Source: an uncultured Pseudomonas sp. (GTDB taxonomy: Bacteria > Pseudomonadota > Gammaproteobacteria > Pseudomonadales > Pseudomonadaceae). From it: a DNA stretch of 11,374 nucleotides. Under the pieces are notes generated by a model. The model was not told the origin of the DNA. It saw only the letters and a program-made list of their open reading frames with translations, and searched no databases. Shown here piece after piece: positions 1 through 10,253 of this stretch. The DNA is taken from assembly GCA_946886875.1 (NCBI GenBank), contig CAMPJN010000095.1:1-11374 (forward strand), written 5' to 3'. How positions within the stretch are numbered: the stretch's first letter is position 1; every line of letters begins with the position of its first letter. Both the position numbers and the translations under genes were made by a program.

Positions 1-110
1 ATGCGCGCGTCGCTCTTCACCGCGCCGTCCTTCACCGGGACGTTGAGGTCTTCGCGGATCAGCACGCGCTTACCGGCGAGGTCGAGGTCGGTCATCTTCA
101 GAACGGTCAT
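1..110 (-). CDS. pgk: Phosphoglycerate kinase, N-terminal part (runs off the window)
   Basis: Only the first 36 codons are present; the gene continues beyond base 1. Pgk is the cytosolic glycolytic/gluconeogenic enzyme that interconverts 1,3-bisphosphoglycerate plus ADP and 3-phosphoglycerate plus ATP. The translation begins [17 protein letters not shown] and contains IREDLNVPV at about residues 18-26, which fits the family's N-terminal substrate-binding signature (R-x-D-x-N-x-P). The ATG at 108-110 is preceded, 8 bases away, by AAGGA, which lies inside the end of epd. The epd stop codon is 4 bases upstream of the start, so ribosomes finishing epd could restart on pgk. The order epd-pgk is common in gamma-proteobacteria. 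Identification is firm despite the short length. Confidence 0.93.
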   Translation of the reverse strand, partial: MTVLKMTDLDLAGKRVLIREDLNVPVKDGAVKSDAR

Positions 111-114
111 AAGG

Positions 115-1191
115 TCAGTCCTTCACGGGGGGCTGGTTAAACGGGGGTGGACAGGCTTTTAAAAGAAAATGTTCGGCGACATCGAGCATGCGGTTAGCGA
201 AGCCCCACTCGTTGTCGAACCAGGCCAGCAGATTGACCAGACGCGGGCCTGAGACCCGGGTCTGGCTGCCGTCGACGATGGCCGAATGCGGATCGTGGTT
301 GAAATCGCAGCTGGCATGGGGCAGCTCGGTATAAGCGAGCAAGCCCTGCAGCGGGCCGCTTTCGGCGGCCTGGCGCAGTATCCGGTTGATTTCCTCGGCG
401 CTGGTATCGCGTGCGGTTTGCAAGGTGATGTCCAGGCAGGAGACGTTCAGCGTCGGCACTCGAATGGCTTTGGCCTGGATACGCCCGCTTAGTTCCGGCA
501 GCAGGCGCTCGATGCCGCGCGCCAGGCCGGTCGATACCGGGATCACCGACTGGAACGCCGAACGCGTGCGGCGCAGGTCCTCATGGTGATAGGCGTCGAT
601 CACCGGCTGATCGTTCATCGCCGAGTGAATGGTGGTGATGGAGACGTACTCCAGACCAATCGCCTGATCGAGCAGCCGGAGCAACGGCACCCCGCAATTA
701 GTGGTGCAGGAGGCATTCGACACCAGCAGCTCACTGCCCGTCAGGCAAGCCTGATTGACCCCGAAGACCACGGTGGCATCGATATCCGCTTCGCCGGCCA
801 TCGGCTGGGAGAACAGCACCCGCGGCACCCCGGCCTGGATAAAGCGCTGCGCGTCGGCGCGGGTATGGTAGGCACCGGAGCATTCGAGCAACAGGTCGAT
901 GTCCAGCGCCGCCCAGTCGATAGCTTCCGGCGAGGGCTTACGCAGCACCTTCACGCAGTTGCCGTTGATATGCAGGCAATCGCCCTCGACCCGCACCTCG
1001 CCCGGAAAGCGGCCGTGGGTGGAGTCGAAGCGGGTCAGGTATTCGATACTGGCCTGGTCGGCCAGATCGTTCAGCGCGACTATCTCAAGCCTGGCGCCAG
1101 CGCCACGCTCATGCAGAGCACGCAGCACGCAGCGACCGATACGGCCGTAGCCGTTGAGGGCGATTCGATAGGGACGATTGCTTTTTGGCAT
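115..1191 (-). CDS. epd: D-erythrose-4-phosphate dehydrogenase
   Basis: Predicted 358-residue cytosolic enzyme that oxidises erythrose-4-phosphate to 4-phosphoerythronate with NAD+, the first step of the DXP-dependent pyridoxal phosphate route. It belongs to the GAPDH fold family: the Rossmann motif NGYGRIGR is at residues 13-20, the catalytic Cys162 lies in SNASCTTNC, and the base His189 lies in TTIHSAMND. The sequences [14 protein letters not shown] and [13 protein letters not shown] look like Epd rather than glycolytic GAPDH, as does the neighbouring pgk. The start is uncertain. I chose the ATG at 1189-1191 because the protein then begins just before the Rossmann strand as in relatives; a GTG (1198-1200) and a TTG (1210-1212) in the same frame are alternatives, and none has a good Shine-Dalgarno. 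The TTG would sit 5 bases from the REP doublet. The C-terminus is somewhat longer than in E. coli Epd. Confidence 0.93.
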   Translation of the reverse strand: MPKSNRPYRIALNGYGRIGRCVLRALHERGAGARLEIVALNDLADQASIEYLTRFDSTHGRFPGEVRVEGDCLHINGNCVKVLRKPSPEAIDWAALDIDLLLECSGAYHTRADAQRFIQAGVPRVLFSQPMAGEADIDATVVFGVNQACLTGSELLVSNASCTTNCGVPLLRLLDQAIGLEYVSITTIHSAMNDQPVIDAYHHEDLRRTRSAFQSVIPVSTGLARGIERLLPELSGRIQAKAIRVPTLNVSCLDITLQTARDTSAEEINRILRQAAESGPLQGLLAYTELPHASCDFNHDPHSAIVDGSQTRVSGPRLVNLLAWFDNEWGFANRMLDVAEHFLLKACPPPFNQPPVKD

Positions 1192-1217
1192 GTTTGGCAC
1201 GAATGCGGTCAACCTGC

Positions 1218-1271
1218 AGGAGCGAGCTTGCTCGCGATCAATGTTTGAGCATCGCGAGCAAGCTCGCTCCT
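1218..1271. repeat. REP doublet (REPIN-like inverted pair) between tkt and epd
   Basis: Two 21-base arms (1218-1238 and 1251-1271) are perfect inverted copies separated by 12 bases. Each arm holds the smaller palindrome GCGAGCTTGCTCGC, so each can fold alone or the two can pair into one long hairpin. This layout matches the REP/REPIN elements scattered in Pseudomonas intergenic regions, which are mobilised by RAYT (TnpA-REP) transposases encoded elsewhere. It occupies most of the 90-base gap between the tkt stop and the chosen epd start and could act as an RNA-stabilising or transcription-attenuating hairpin. That role is inference. Confidence 0.85.
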
Positions 1272-1281
1272 ACCAAGGTTT

Positions 1282-3279
<1,998 letters not shown>

Positions 3280-3323
3280 CACTGAATCTCCTACGGGGGC
3301 TGCTTCTAAAACGAAGGGTGCGG

Positions 3324-3355
3324 AAAAAGGCGGCCATTTTCGCCCACCGACCGCC
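3324..3355 (-). promoter_or_regulatory. Terminator-like hairpin in the tkt leader (possible attenuator)
   Basis: On the minus strand GGCGGTC (3349-3355) can pair with GGCCGCC (3329-3335) over 7 bp with one G-U pair around a 13-base loop, followed at once by five T (3324-3328). This is the shape of an intrinsic terminator, placed about 45 bases before the tkt ATG. No gene ends here on the minus strand, so if it forms it would act within the tkt leader. No leader peptide or ligand-binding RNA was recognised. Confidence 0.35.
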
Positions 3356-3421
3356 CTCGGGGCAATCACAGATAGTCGTAGAGCCAATGTTTTCTGGCTT
3401 TGCCGAATGGACGAGACACCA

Positions 3422-3455
3422 AACACCAATATCAAAACTTTTTGATATTGGTGTT
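3422..3455. promoter_or_regulatory. Long perfect inverted repeat, candidate SahR operator
   Basis: The arms AACACCAATATCAAAA (3422-3437) and its exact complement (3440-3455) are 16 bp each with a 2-base centre. The element is AT-rich inside GC-rich DNA and lies 37 bases before the sahR-like start and 143 bases before tkt. Such dyads are typical operators for homodimeric winged-helix repressors of the ArsR family. Its place directly before an ArsR-type regulator suggests autoregulation of that gene with metK. Whether tkt is also controlled is open. It has no poly-T tail suited to a terminator beyond the stem itself. Confidence 0.7.
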
Positions 3456-3482
3456 GCTGGATGAAAAATGACCGACTAGACT
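3454..3482 (+). promoter_or_regulatory. Possible sigma-70 promoter of the sahR-metK unit
   Basis: TTGCTG (3454-3459) and TAGACT (3477-3482) are separated by 17 bases and give weak -35 and -10 boxes. The -35 box abuts the inverted repeat, so a bound repressor would block it. Transcription would start within a few bases of the ATG at 3492. An alternative pair, TTGATA (3442-3447) and AAAAAT (3464-3469) with a 16-base spacer, lies inside the repeat. Both are weak matches. Confidence 0.25.
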
Positions 3483-3491
3483 GCCCATCCT

Positions 3492-4496
3492 ATGAACCTG
3501 CGCGCACCCCAACTGGATTTCGACCCCGCCGATGAGCTGGCCGCCCTGTGCAAGGCCGGCGGCGATCCGCTGCGATTGAATGTGCTGCGCGCACTGAGCA
3601 ACGACTCCTTCGGCGTACTGGAGCTGGCGCAGATCTTCGCCATCGGCCAGTCGGGCATGAGCCACCACCTCAAGGTACTGGCCCAGGCCGGGCTGGTGGC
3701 GACACGCCGTGAGGGCAATGCGATTTTCTACCGCCGCGCCCTGGCCCAGGGCGATCAGCTCGGCGGCGCCTTGCACGCGGCGCTGCTCGGCGAGGTCGAC
3801 GAACTGCAGCTGCCGCCTGAGGTGCAACGACGCATCGCCGAAGTACACGGCCAGCGCGCGGCGGCCAGCCGGGATTTTTTCGCGCGCATGGCGGCGAGCT
3901 TTCAGGCTCAGCAGGACTTGATCGCCGGCTTGCCGCAATACCGCGATAGCGCCCTGGCCCTGCTCGACTCGCTGGATTTTGCGGCGGGCGCCACGGCCCT
4001 GGAAATCGGCCCCGGCGACGGCGGTTTTCTGCCCGAACTGGCGCGCCGCTTCGCCCAGGTCACCGCACTGGACAACAGCTCGGCGATGCTCGAACTGGCG
4101 CGCCTGCGTTGTGAACAGGACGGATTGGCCAACGTCGATTTGCAACTGGCCGATGCCTTGGTCGACGACTACCCCGCCAGCGATTGCCTGGTGCTGAACA
4201 TGGTGCTGCACCATTTCGCCGCGCCCGCCGAGGCTTTGAAACAGCTGGCCCAGCGCATCCGCCCCGGCGGCAGCCTGCTGATCACCGAGTTGTGCAGCCA
4301 CAACCAGAGCTGGGCCCGCGAAGCCTGCGGCGATTTGTGGCTGGGTTTCGAACAGGACGACCTGGCCCGCTGGGCCGTGGCCGCCGGGCTGCTGCCCGGC
4401 GAGAGCCTATATGTCGGTTTACGTAACGGCTTTCAAATTCAGGTACGGCATTTTGCCAAGCCTGAACAATCCAATCGCCCAGGTGCTTATTCATGA
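3492..4496 (+). CDS. sahR: ArsR-family regulator with methyltransferase-like domain (SahR type)
   Basis: Predicted 334-residue cytosolic DNA-binding protein. The N-terminus (about 12-85) is an ArsR winged helix: GDPLRLNVLRAL, then the recognition region GQSGMSHHLKVLAQAGLV (52-69) and the wing RREGNAIFYRR. Residues about 150-320 are a class I methyltransferase fold: motif I EIGPGDGG at 171-178, an acidic strand end LDNSS near 194, LVLNMVLHHF near 233-242, and RPGGSLLITE at 257-266. In the SahR family this domain senses S-adenosylhomocysteine and the protein represses SAM-cycle genes; position directly before metK fits that role. The metal-binding Cys pairs of arsenic sensors are not obvious. 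No Shine-Dalgarno is visible before the ATG, so the mRNA may be leaderless. A real methyltransferase activity cannot be excluded from sequence. Confidence 0.85.
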   Translation: MNLRAPQLDFDPADELAALCKAGGDPLRLNVLRALSNDSFGVLELAQIFAIGQSGMSHHLKVLAQAGLVATRREGNAIFYRRALAQGDQLGGALHAALLGEVDELQLPPEVQRRIAEVHGQRAAASRDFFARMAASFQAQQDLIAGLPQYRDSALALLDSLDFAAGATALEIGPGDGGFLPELARRFAQVTALDNSSAMLELARLRCEQDGLANVDLQLADALVDDYPASDCLVLNMVLHHFAAPAEALKQLAQRIRPGGSLLITELCSHNQSWAREACGDLWLGFEQDDLARWAVAAGLLPGESLYVGLRNGFQIQVRHFAKPEQSNRPGAYS

Positions 4497-4554
4497 TCCT
4501 CGTGAACAGGCTCGCAAGCCCCTCACCCACCGGTCAAAACAGGAAAACCGATAG

Positions 4555-5745
4555 ATGAGCGAATACTCTCTCTTTACCTCCGAGTCCGTATCCGAAGGCC
4601 ATCCGGACAAGATCGCCGACCAGATTTCCGATGCGGTGCTCGACGCCATCATCGCCCAGGACAAACAAGCCCGCGTGGCCGTGGAGACCCTGGTCAAGAC
4701 CGGCGTGGCGATAGTCGCCGGCGAAGTCACCACCAGCGCCTGGGTCGACCTCGAACAGATCGTCCGCGATGTGATCTGCGACATCGGCTACACCAGCTCC
4801 GATGTTGGTTTCGACGGCGCCACCTGCGGCGTGCTCAACATCATTGGCAAGCAGTCCCCGGATATCAACCAGGGCGTCGACCGCGCCAAGCCGGAAGACC
4901 AGGGCGCCGGCGACCAGGGCCTGATGTTCGGCTACGCCAGCAACGAAACCGAAGTGCTGATGCCGGCGCCGATCACCTTTTCCCACCAACTGGTGCAGCG
5001 CCAGGCCGACGCGCGCAAGTCCGGCCTGCTACCGTGGCTGCGCCCGGACGCCAAGAGCCAGGTCACCTGCCGTTACGAGAACGGCAAAGTGGCTGGCATC
5101 GATGCAGTGGTGCTGTCCACCCAGCACAATCCGGACGTCAGCCTGAGCGACCTGCGCGAAGCGGTGATGGAGCTGATCATCAAGCACACCTTGCCGGCCG
5201 AACTGCTGCACAAGGACACCCAGTTCCATATCAACCCGACCGGCAACTTCGTCATCGGCGGGCCGGTGGGCGACTGCGGCCTGACCGGGCGCAAGATCAT
5301 TGTCGACTCCTACGGCGGCATGGCCCGCCACGGCGGCGGCGCCTTCTCCGGCAAGGACCCATCCAAAGTAGACCGTTCGGCCGCTTATGCCGGTCGCTAT
5401 GTAGCCAAGAACATCGTCGCTGCAGGCCTGGCCGAGCGCTGCGAGATCCAGGTGTCCTACGCCATCGGCGTGGCCCAGCCGACCTCGATTTCGATCAACA
5501 CCTTCGGCACCAACAAGGTCAGCGAAGACAGCATCATCAAACTGGTGCGCGAAGTCTTCGACCTGCGCCCATACGCCATCACCAAGATGCTCGACCTGCT
5601 CCACCCGATGTATCGGCAAACCGCGGCATACGGCCATTTCGGCCGCACCCCGGAGCAGAAGACCGTCGGCGACGACAGCTTCAGCACCTTCACCTGGGAA
5701 AAAACCGACAAAGCCGCCGACTTGCGCGCGGCTGCCGGCTTGTAA
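4555..5745 (+). CDS. metK: S-adenosylmethionine synthetase
   Basis: Predicted 396-residue cytosolic enzyme that joins methionine and ATP to give S-adenosylmethionine, releasing phosphate and pyrophosphate. Family hallmarks are GHPDK at 15-19; the signature [12 protein letters not shown] at 117-128; and the P-loop-like GGGAFSGKD at 260-268 followed by [16 protein letters not shown]. Length is normal for the bacterial enzyme. The ATG has AGGA 10 bases upstream. It begins 58 bases after the sahR-like gene on the same strand with no terminator or convincing promoter between, so the two are probably one transcript. A strong hairpin terminator follows 15 bases after the stop. This pairing puts SAM production under the control of a likely SAH-responsive regulator. 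Confidence 0.98.
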   Translation: MSEYSLFTSESVSEGHPDKIADQISDAVLDAIIAQDKQARVAVETLVKTGVAIVAGEVTTSAWVDLEQIVRDVICDIGYTSSDVGFDGATCGVLNIIGKQSPDINQGVDRAKPEDQGAGDQGLMFGYASNETEVLMPAPITFSHQLVQRQADARKSGLLPWLRPDAKSQVTCRYENGKVAGIDAVVLSTQHNPDVSLSDLREAVMELIIKHTLPAELLHKDTQFHINPTGNFVIGGPVGDCGLTGRKIIVDSYGGMARHGGGAFSGKDPSKVDRSAAYAGRYVAKNIVAAGLAERCEIQVSYAIGVAQPTSISINTFGTNKVSEDSIIKLVREVFDLRPYAITKMLDLLHPMYRQTAAYGHFGRTPEQKTVGDDSFSTFTWEKTDKAADLRAAAGL

Positions 5746-5760
5746 ACGCCGCCCAGCCCT

Positions 5761-5793
5761 ACGAGAAGCCCCGCTCCATGCGGGGCTTCTCGT
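5761..5793 (+). terminator. Rho-independent terminator of metK
   Basis: A perfect 14-bp stem (5761-5774 with 5780-5793) with the 5-base loop TCCAT and a GC-rich core GCCCCGC/GCGGGGC is followed by only a short T run. It starts 15 bases after the metK stop and ends 20 bases before the next start codon. It separates the SAM unit from the downstream AraC-type gene, though the weak T tract may allow read-through. Confidence 0.8.
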
Positions 5794-5813
5794 TTGCGAT
5801 CAAGGACTCGACC

Positions 5814-6656
5814 ATGAGCAGCCTGTTGCCCCTGTTGGCCTTCCATAGCTACCAGACCCAGCGCCTGAGCCGCACGCCGATCCTCTCCCCCCTGCTGATA
5901 GTGGTGACCGAGGGTTGCAAACGGATTCGCCTGGGCGAACGCGAACTTAGCGCTCCCGCTGGCGATTGGGTGGTATTGCCGGGGCAGCAGCGGGTCGAAA
6001 TGCTCAACCAGCCGGACCCGGATAGCGGCCACTACCATGCCTGGGCCCTGGGTGAGCTGGACGGCTGGCGGCAACGCCTGCACGAATTGTTCGCGCCCCA
6101 ACTGGCGCGTCTGACACTGCCAGCCAAGGCCGAGGCGTTTCAGCCGACGGAGCAGGCCCGCGCCGCCTTCGCCAAGGTGCTCGCCCTGCTGCCCAGCGCC
6201 GAGCTGGGCAGCCTACAAGCCGCCCAGGCCGAGCACGCCTGGCAGGGTCTGATGCTTACCCTGGCCGCAGCAGGCCAGGGCGGCGCGCTACTTGCGCAAA
6301 ACCACCTCAGCACCGCAGAACGCGTATTGCGGCTGCTGCGTAGCGATCTGAGCCACGACTGGCAGGCCGAGGATATCGCCGCCCAGCTGGCCATGAGCGG
6401 GGCAACCCTGCGGCGCAAGCTGGCCGGCGAGAAGCTGTCGTTCCGCCGCTTGCTGCAGGATGCACGCATGGAACAGGCGCTGGGCCTGATCAGTAGCAGC
6501 CCGCAGGCTTTGGGCGAAATCGCGGCGGCCTGCGGTTATCAATCGCCCTCGCGTTTTGCCGCGGCGTTTCAGCGCCAGTTCGGCTGCTCGCCCAGTACGC
6601 TGCGACAAATGAGCGGTGCGGGCGAGAGATTGCGCGAAATGGGCGCGCCGGCCTGA
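5814..6656 (+). CDS. AraC-family transcriptional regulator
   Basis: Predicted 280-residue cytosolic regulator. The C-terminus carries the tandem helix-turn-helix of the AraC family: the first unit is about residues 183-205 (EDIAAQLAMSGATLRRKL) and the second about 233-264, with the family pattern GEIAAACGYQSPSRFAAAFQ then FGCSPSTLR. The N-terminus (about 1-100) looks like a cupin-type sensor: CKRIRLGERELSAPAGDWVVLPG fits the beta-strand run seen in such domains, but the ligand cannot be read. The ATG at 5814 has AGGA 7 bases upstream; the frame is open further upstream only because it overlaps metK in another frame. The PEBP gene begins 47 bases after its stop on the same strand and is a candidate target or operon partner. 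No specific member of the family is recognised. Confidence 0.9.
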   Translation: MSSLLPLLAFHSYQTQRLSRTPILSPLLIVVTEGCKRIRLGERELSAPAGDWVVLPGQQRVEMLNQPDPDSGHYHAWALGELDGWRQRLHELFAPQLARLTLPAKAEAFQPTEQARAAFAKVLALLPSAELGSLQAAQAEHAWQGLMLTLAAAGQGGALLAQNHLSTAERVLRLLRSDLSHDWQAEDIAAQLAMSGATLRRKLAGEKLSFRRLLQDARMEQALGLISSSPQALGEIAAACGYQSPSRFAAAFQRQFGCSPSTLRQMSGAGERLREMGAPA

Positions 6657-6703
6657 GGTCGCTACCGAATAATCCGGGCTCCATCATCTCAAGGAGCCTC
6701 GTT

Positions 6704-7264
6704 ATGCGTCCCACCGCCCTAGCCCTGTGTTGCGCCAGCCTGCTCAGCAGTAGCCTCAGCCAGGCATTCGAACTCAGCAGCCCGGATATCCAGGATGGCC
6801 AGCCACTGAGCAAAGCCCAGGAATTTTCCGGTTTTGGCTGCGATGGAGAGAACCGCGCGCCCGCCCTAAACTGGCGCGACGCCCCCGCTGGCACCAAGAG
6901 TTTCGCCATCACGGCCTACGATCCGGACGCACCAACCGGCAGCGGCTGGTGGCATTGGCTAGTGTTCAATCTGCCCGCCACCACCACTGGCCTAGCGGCC
7001 ACTTCAGGTCAGGCGAACGGCGCAGAATTACCCGCCGGTAGCGTGCAGAGTCTGACCGATTACGGCGCGCCGGGTTTTGGTGGCGCCTGTCCGCCGCCAG
7101 GCGACAAGCCGCACCGCTACATCTTCACCGTGCATGCGCTAAGCGTGGAGAAACTCGATCTGGCTGCCAGCGCCATGCCCGCGCTGGTGGGTTATATGCT
7201 CAACGCCAACAGCCTCGGCACAGCGTCACTGACGGCGACTTATGCTCGCCCGGCGAACGACTAG
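6704..7264 (+). CDS. Secreted YbhB/YbcL-type phosphatidylethanolamine-binding protein (PEBP/RKIP fold)
   Basis: Predicted 186 residues with a Sec signal peptide (MRPTALALCCASLLSSS, cleavage likely after SQA at residue 21), so the mature protein should be periplasmic. The PEBP ligand-pocket motifs are present: DPDAPTGSGWWHW at 73-85 and GGACPPPGDKPHRY at 126-139. Cys46 and Cys129 in the mature part could form a disulfide. Bacterial members have no settled function; some affect small-molecule binding or inhibition of peptidases. The start is well supported by AAGGAG 7 bases upstream. It follows the AraC-type gene by 47 bases without an obvious terminator, so co-transcription is likely. A stem-loop lies just after its stop. 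Confidence 0.9.
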   Translation: MRPTALALCCASLLSSSLSQAFELSSPDIQDGQPLSKAQEFSGFGCDGENRAPALNWRDAPAGTKSFAITAYDPDAPTGSGWWHWLVFNLPATTTGLAATSGQANGAELPAGSVQSLTDYGAPGFGGACPPPGDKPHRYIFTVHALSVEKLDLAASAMPALVGYMLNANSLGTASLTATYARPAND

Positions 7265-7275
7265 CCTCCGCGCAG

Positions 7276-7304
7276 CAAGGCCGGAACGGGAAAGTCCGGC
7301 CTTG
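7276..7304. terminator. Stem-loop between convergent genes, probable terminator
   Basis: CAAGGCCGGA (7276-7285) and TCCGGCCTTG (7295-7304) form a perfect 10-bp stem with a 9-base loop. It lies 11 bases after the PEBP stop and 29 bases from the stop of the convergent minus-strand gene, so it may serve either side. Flanking T runs are poor on both strands. Confidence 0.5.
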
Positions 7305-7333
7305 TCCGTTGATTGCTTAGAACAGGCAAGCGC

Positions 7334-8275
7334 CTAGATCCCCGGCAAAACCGGATCGTACCAATACGCCTTGTTGTCGAAGGGTTGCCCCGGGGGCAGA
7401 AGCGGATTGGCGATCCGGAATAACCGTCGTTTATTCAAATGTAGCGCCTTGATGGTGGCGGCATATTCTTCGCTAAACAGCCGATCGAGGGTACCGTCGG
7501 CGACTATCGCGAGCATGCCTTCCTCGACGCGCCGCGCATGGCGGCTGCCTTCCTCGGTGCGGGGGAACCAGAAATACACCGGCAGCGGGTAATACAGCAG
7601 CAACTCCTTTTCGATGGTCATCTGCGGGTATCGCTTGCGCCAGTGCTCAAGCTCCCCGCTCACTTCAGTGACACCGCGGCCAAAGGCATCGAAACGCCCC
7701 AGCATCAACATATGAAACAAGCCTTCATAGCTGCTGCCCGCCACCACCTCCAGGCCGGCCGCCTGATAGATCGCCACATCGGACCATTCGCGCTGCTGGC
7801 CATAACTGAACTGGCGCAACTGATCGAGTGACTGCACGCTGGAAAACCGCACTTGATCCTCGGCCGGAATAAGGAATACCCGGTAACCGAGCAACCCTTT
7901 ATCGACCGGAATCTTCACCGCTTGCAGCGACTCCTCCAGCGCCACTGTGGCATCCAGCACCATGGTGTTCAACGCACGGGGATTCTGCGCACTGCGGGCG
8001 CGCTGCATCTCGACGACCTGAAGCTTCTCGCTCATGGGCAGACCGGGCTCGAGGACATAGGCACCATATTTCTTCCGGGTGGCATCCAGTGCCGCGCGCA
8101 AAACCCGCCAGTGATATTCATAGCGGCGATCATCCGCCGCCTCCGGCGCGTTATGCACGAAGTGCCAGCGGGCGGCGCCCTCGTCAGCCGCATACACCAC
8201 ACCAGACGGCGCAAGGCCGGCAGCGAACGCCAGGCACGCGCAAACACCTACAAACGAAGCAAAGCCCATCTTCAT
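7334..8275 (-). CDS. Periplasmic solute-binding-like protein (extracellular family 3 / type 2 PBP fold)
   Basis: Predicted 313 residues. A signal peptide covers about residues 1-30 (hydrophobic CACLAFAAGLAPSG, likely cleavage near VYAA/DEG), so the product should be periplasmic. The mature part shows the order seen in amino-acid-type binding proteins: VDKGLLGYRVFLIP near the middle, a domain-crossing segment with SVQSLDQLRQFSYGQQREW, GSSYEGLFHMLMLGRFDAFGRG, and a C-terminal helix GMLAIVADGTLDRLFSEEY that fits the family-3 ending. No permease or ATPase gene is nearby, so it is either an orphan binding protein or a sensor-like protein; the ligand is unknown. The ATG at 8273-8275 has only a weak AGG upstream; an ATG two codons later is possible. 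It is divergent from ligB, with 86 bases between the starts. Confidence 0.7.
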   Translation of the reverse strand: MKMGFASFVGVCACLAFAAGLAPSGVVYAADEGAARWHFVHNAPEAADDRRYEYHWRVLRAALDATRKKYGAYVLEPGLPMSEKLQVVEMQRARSAQNPRALNTMVLDATVALEESLQAVKIPVDKGLLGYRVFLIPAEDQVRFSSVQSLDQLRQFSYGQQREWSDVAIYQAAGLEVVAGSSYEGLFHMLMLGRFDAFGRGVTEVSGELEHWRKRYPQMTIEKELLLYYPLPVYFWFPRTEEGSRHARRVEEGMLAIVADGTLDRLFSEEYAATIKALHLNKRRLFRIANPLLPPGQPFDNKAYWYDPVLPGI

Positions 8276-8328
8276 AGCCGCTGATGCCTAACCCGAGTGG
8301 TTGATCTGTTCGAAATGATAGCTGCTAA

Positions 8329-10032
<1,704 letters not shown>

Positions 10033-10112
10033 ATTGGGCTATCTAGCCATTACCTGTTGCATGGAGCACCAGGGCACGCATGACACTGCTTGCGGAGGTC
10101 GCAATCGCTAGG

Positions 10113-10244
10113 ATGAACACCATGCGCACCAGGCGCATATGGCAGCACCTGTGTTGGTGGTGCGCACGTCACACCCTACGAAGCCAGCCCCTACACCTGA
10201 GCGCCGATGCCCAAGTGCAACAGAGGACAGGGCACAGCCCCTAA
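10113..10244 (+). CDS. Doubtful small ORF, 43 codons, tryptophan- and arginine-rich
   Basis: In the 221-base spacer between ligB and the convergent cytochrome gene, an ORF begins MNTMRTRRIWQHL and stops at TAA 10242-10244. A second ATG at 10122 has AGGA 8 bases upstream, giving a 40-residue product. It is basic, with WQHLCWWCARH in the middle, and has neither a signal peptide nor a membrane segment. Several codons rare in Pseudomonas (AGG, ATA, CTA, CGA) occur in it, and short inverted repeats run through the same bases. I do not recognise it; it may equally be non-coding spacer. The rest of the spacer holds no other candidate. Confidence 0.22.
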   Translation: MNTMRTRRIWQHLCWWCARHTLRSQPLHLSADAQVQQRTGHSP

Positions 10245-10253
10245 GGACTCACC

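Noticed and set aside
3280..3435. 52-codon N-terminal extension of tkt
   Set aside because: The extension would start at a TTG inside the inverted repeat, has no family similarity, and the ATG at 3279 has a strong ribosome site.
5034..5813. Upstream extension of the AraC-type frame
   Set aside because: This stretch is the shifted reading of metK and crosses its terminator; the real start is at 5814 with its own ribosome site.
10038..10049. Terminator of ligB from GGCTA/TAGCC
   Set aside because: The stem is only 5 bp with a 2-base loop and no T tract.
10033..10253. Rsm-type small RNA, because of several GGA motifs
   Set aside because: The GGA motifs are not placed in clear hairpin loops and no terminator with a T run follows.
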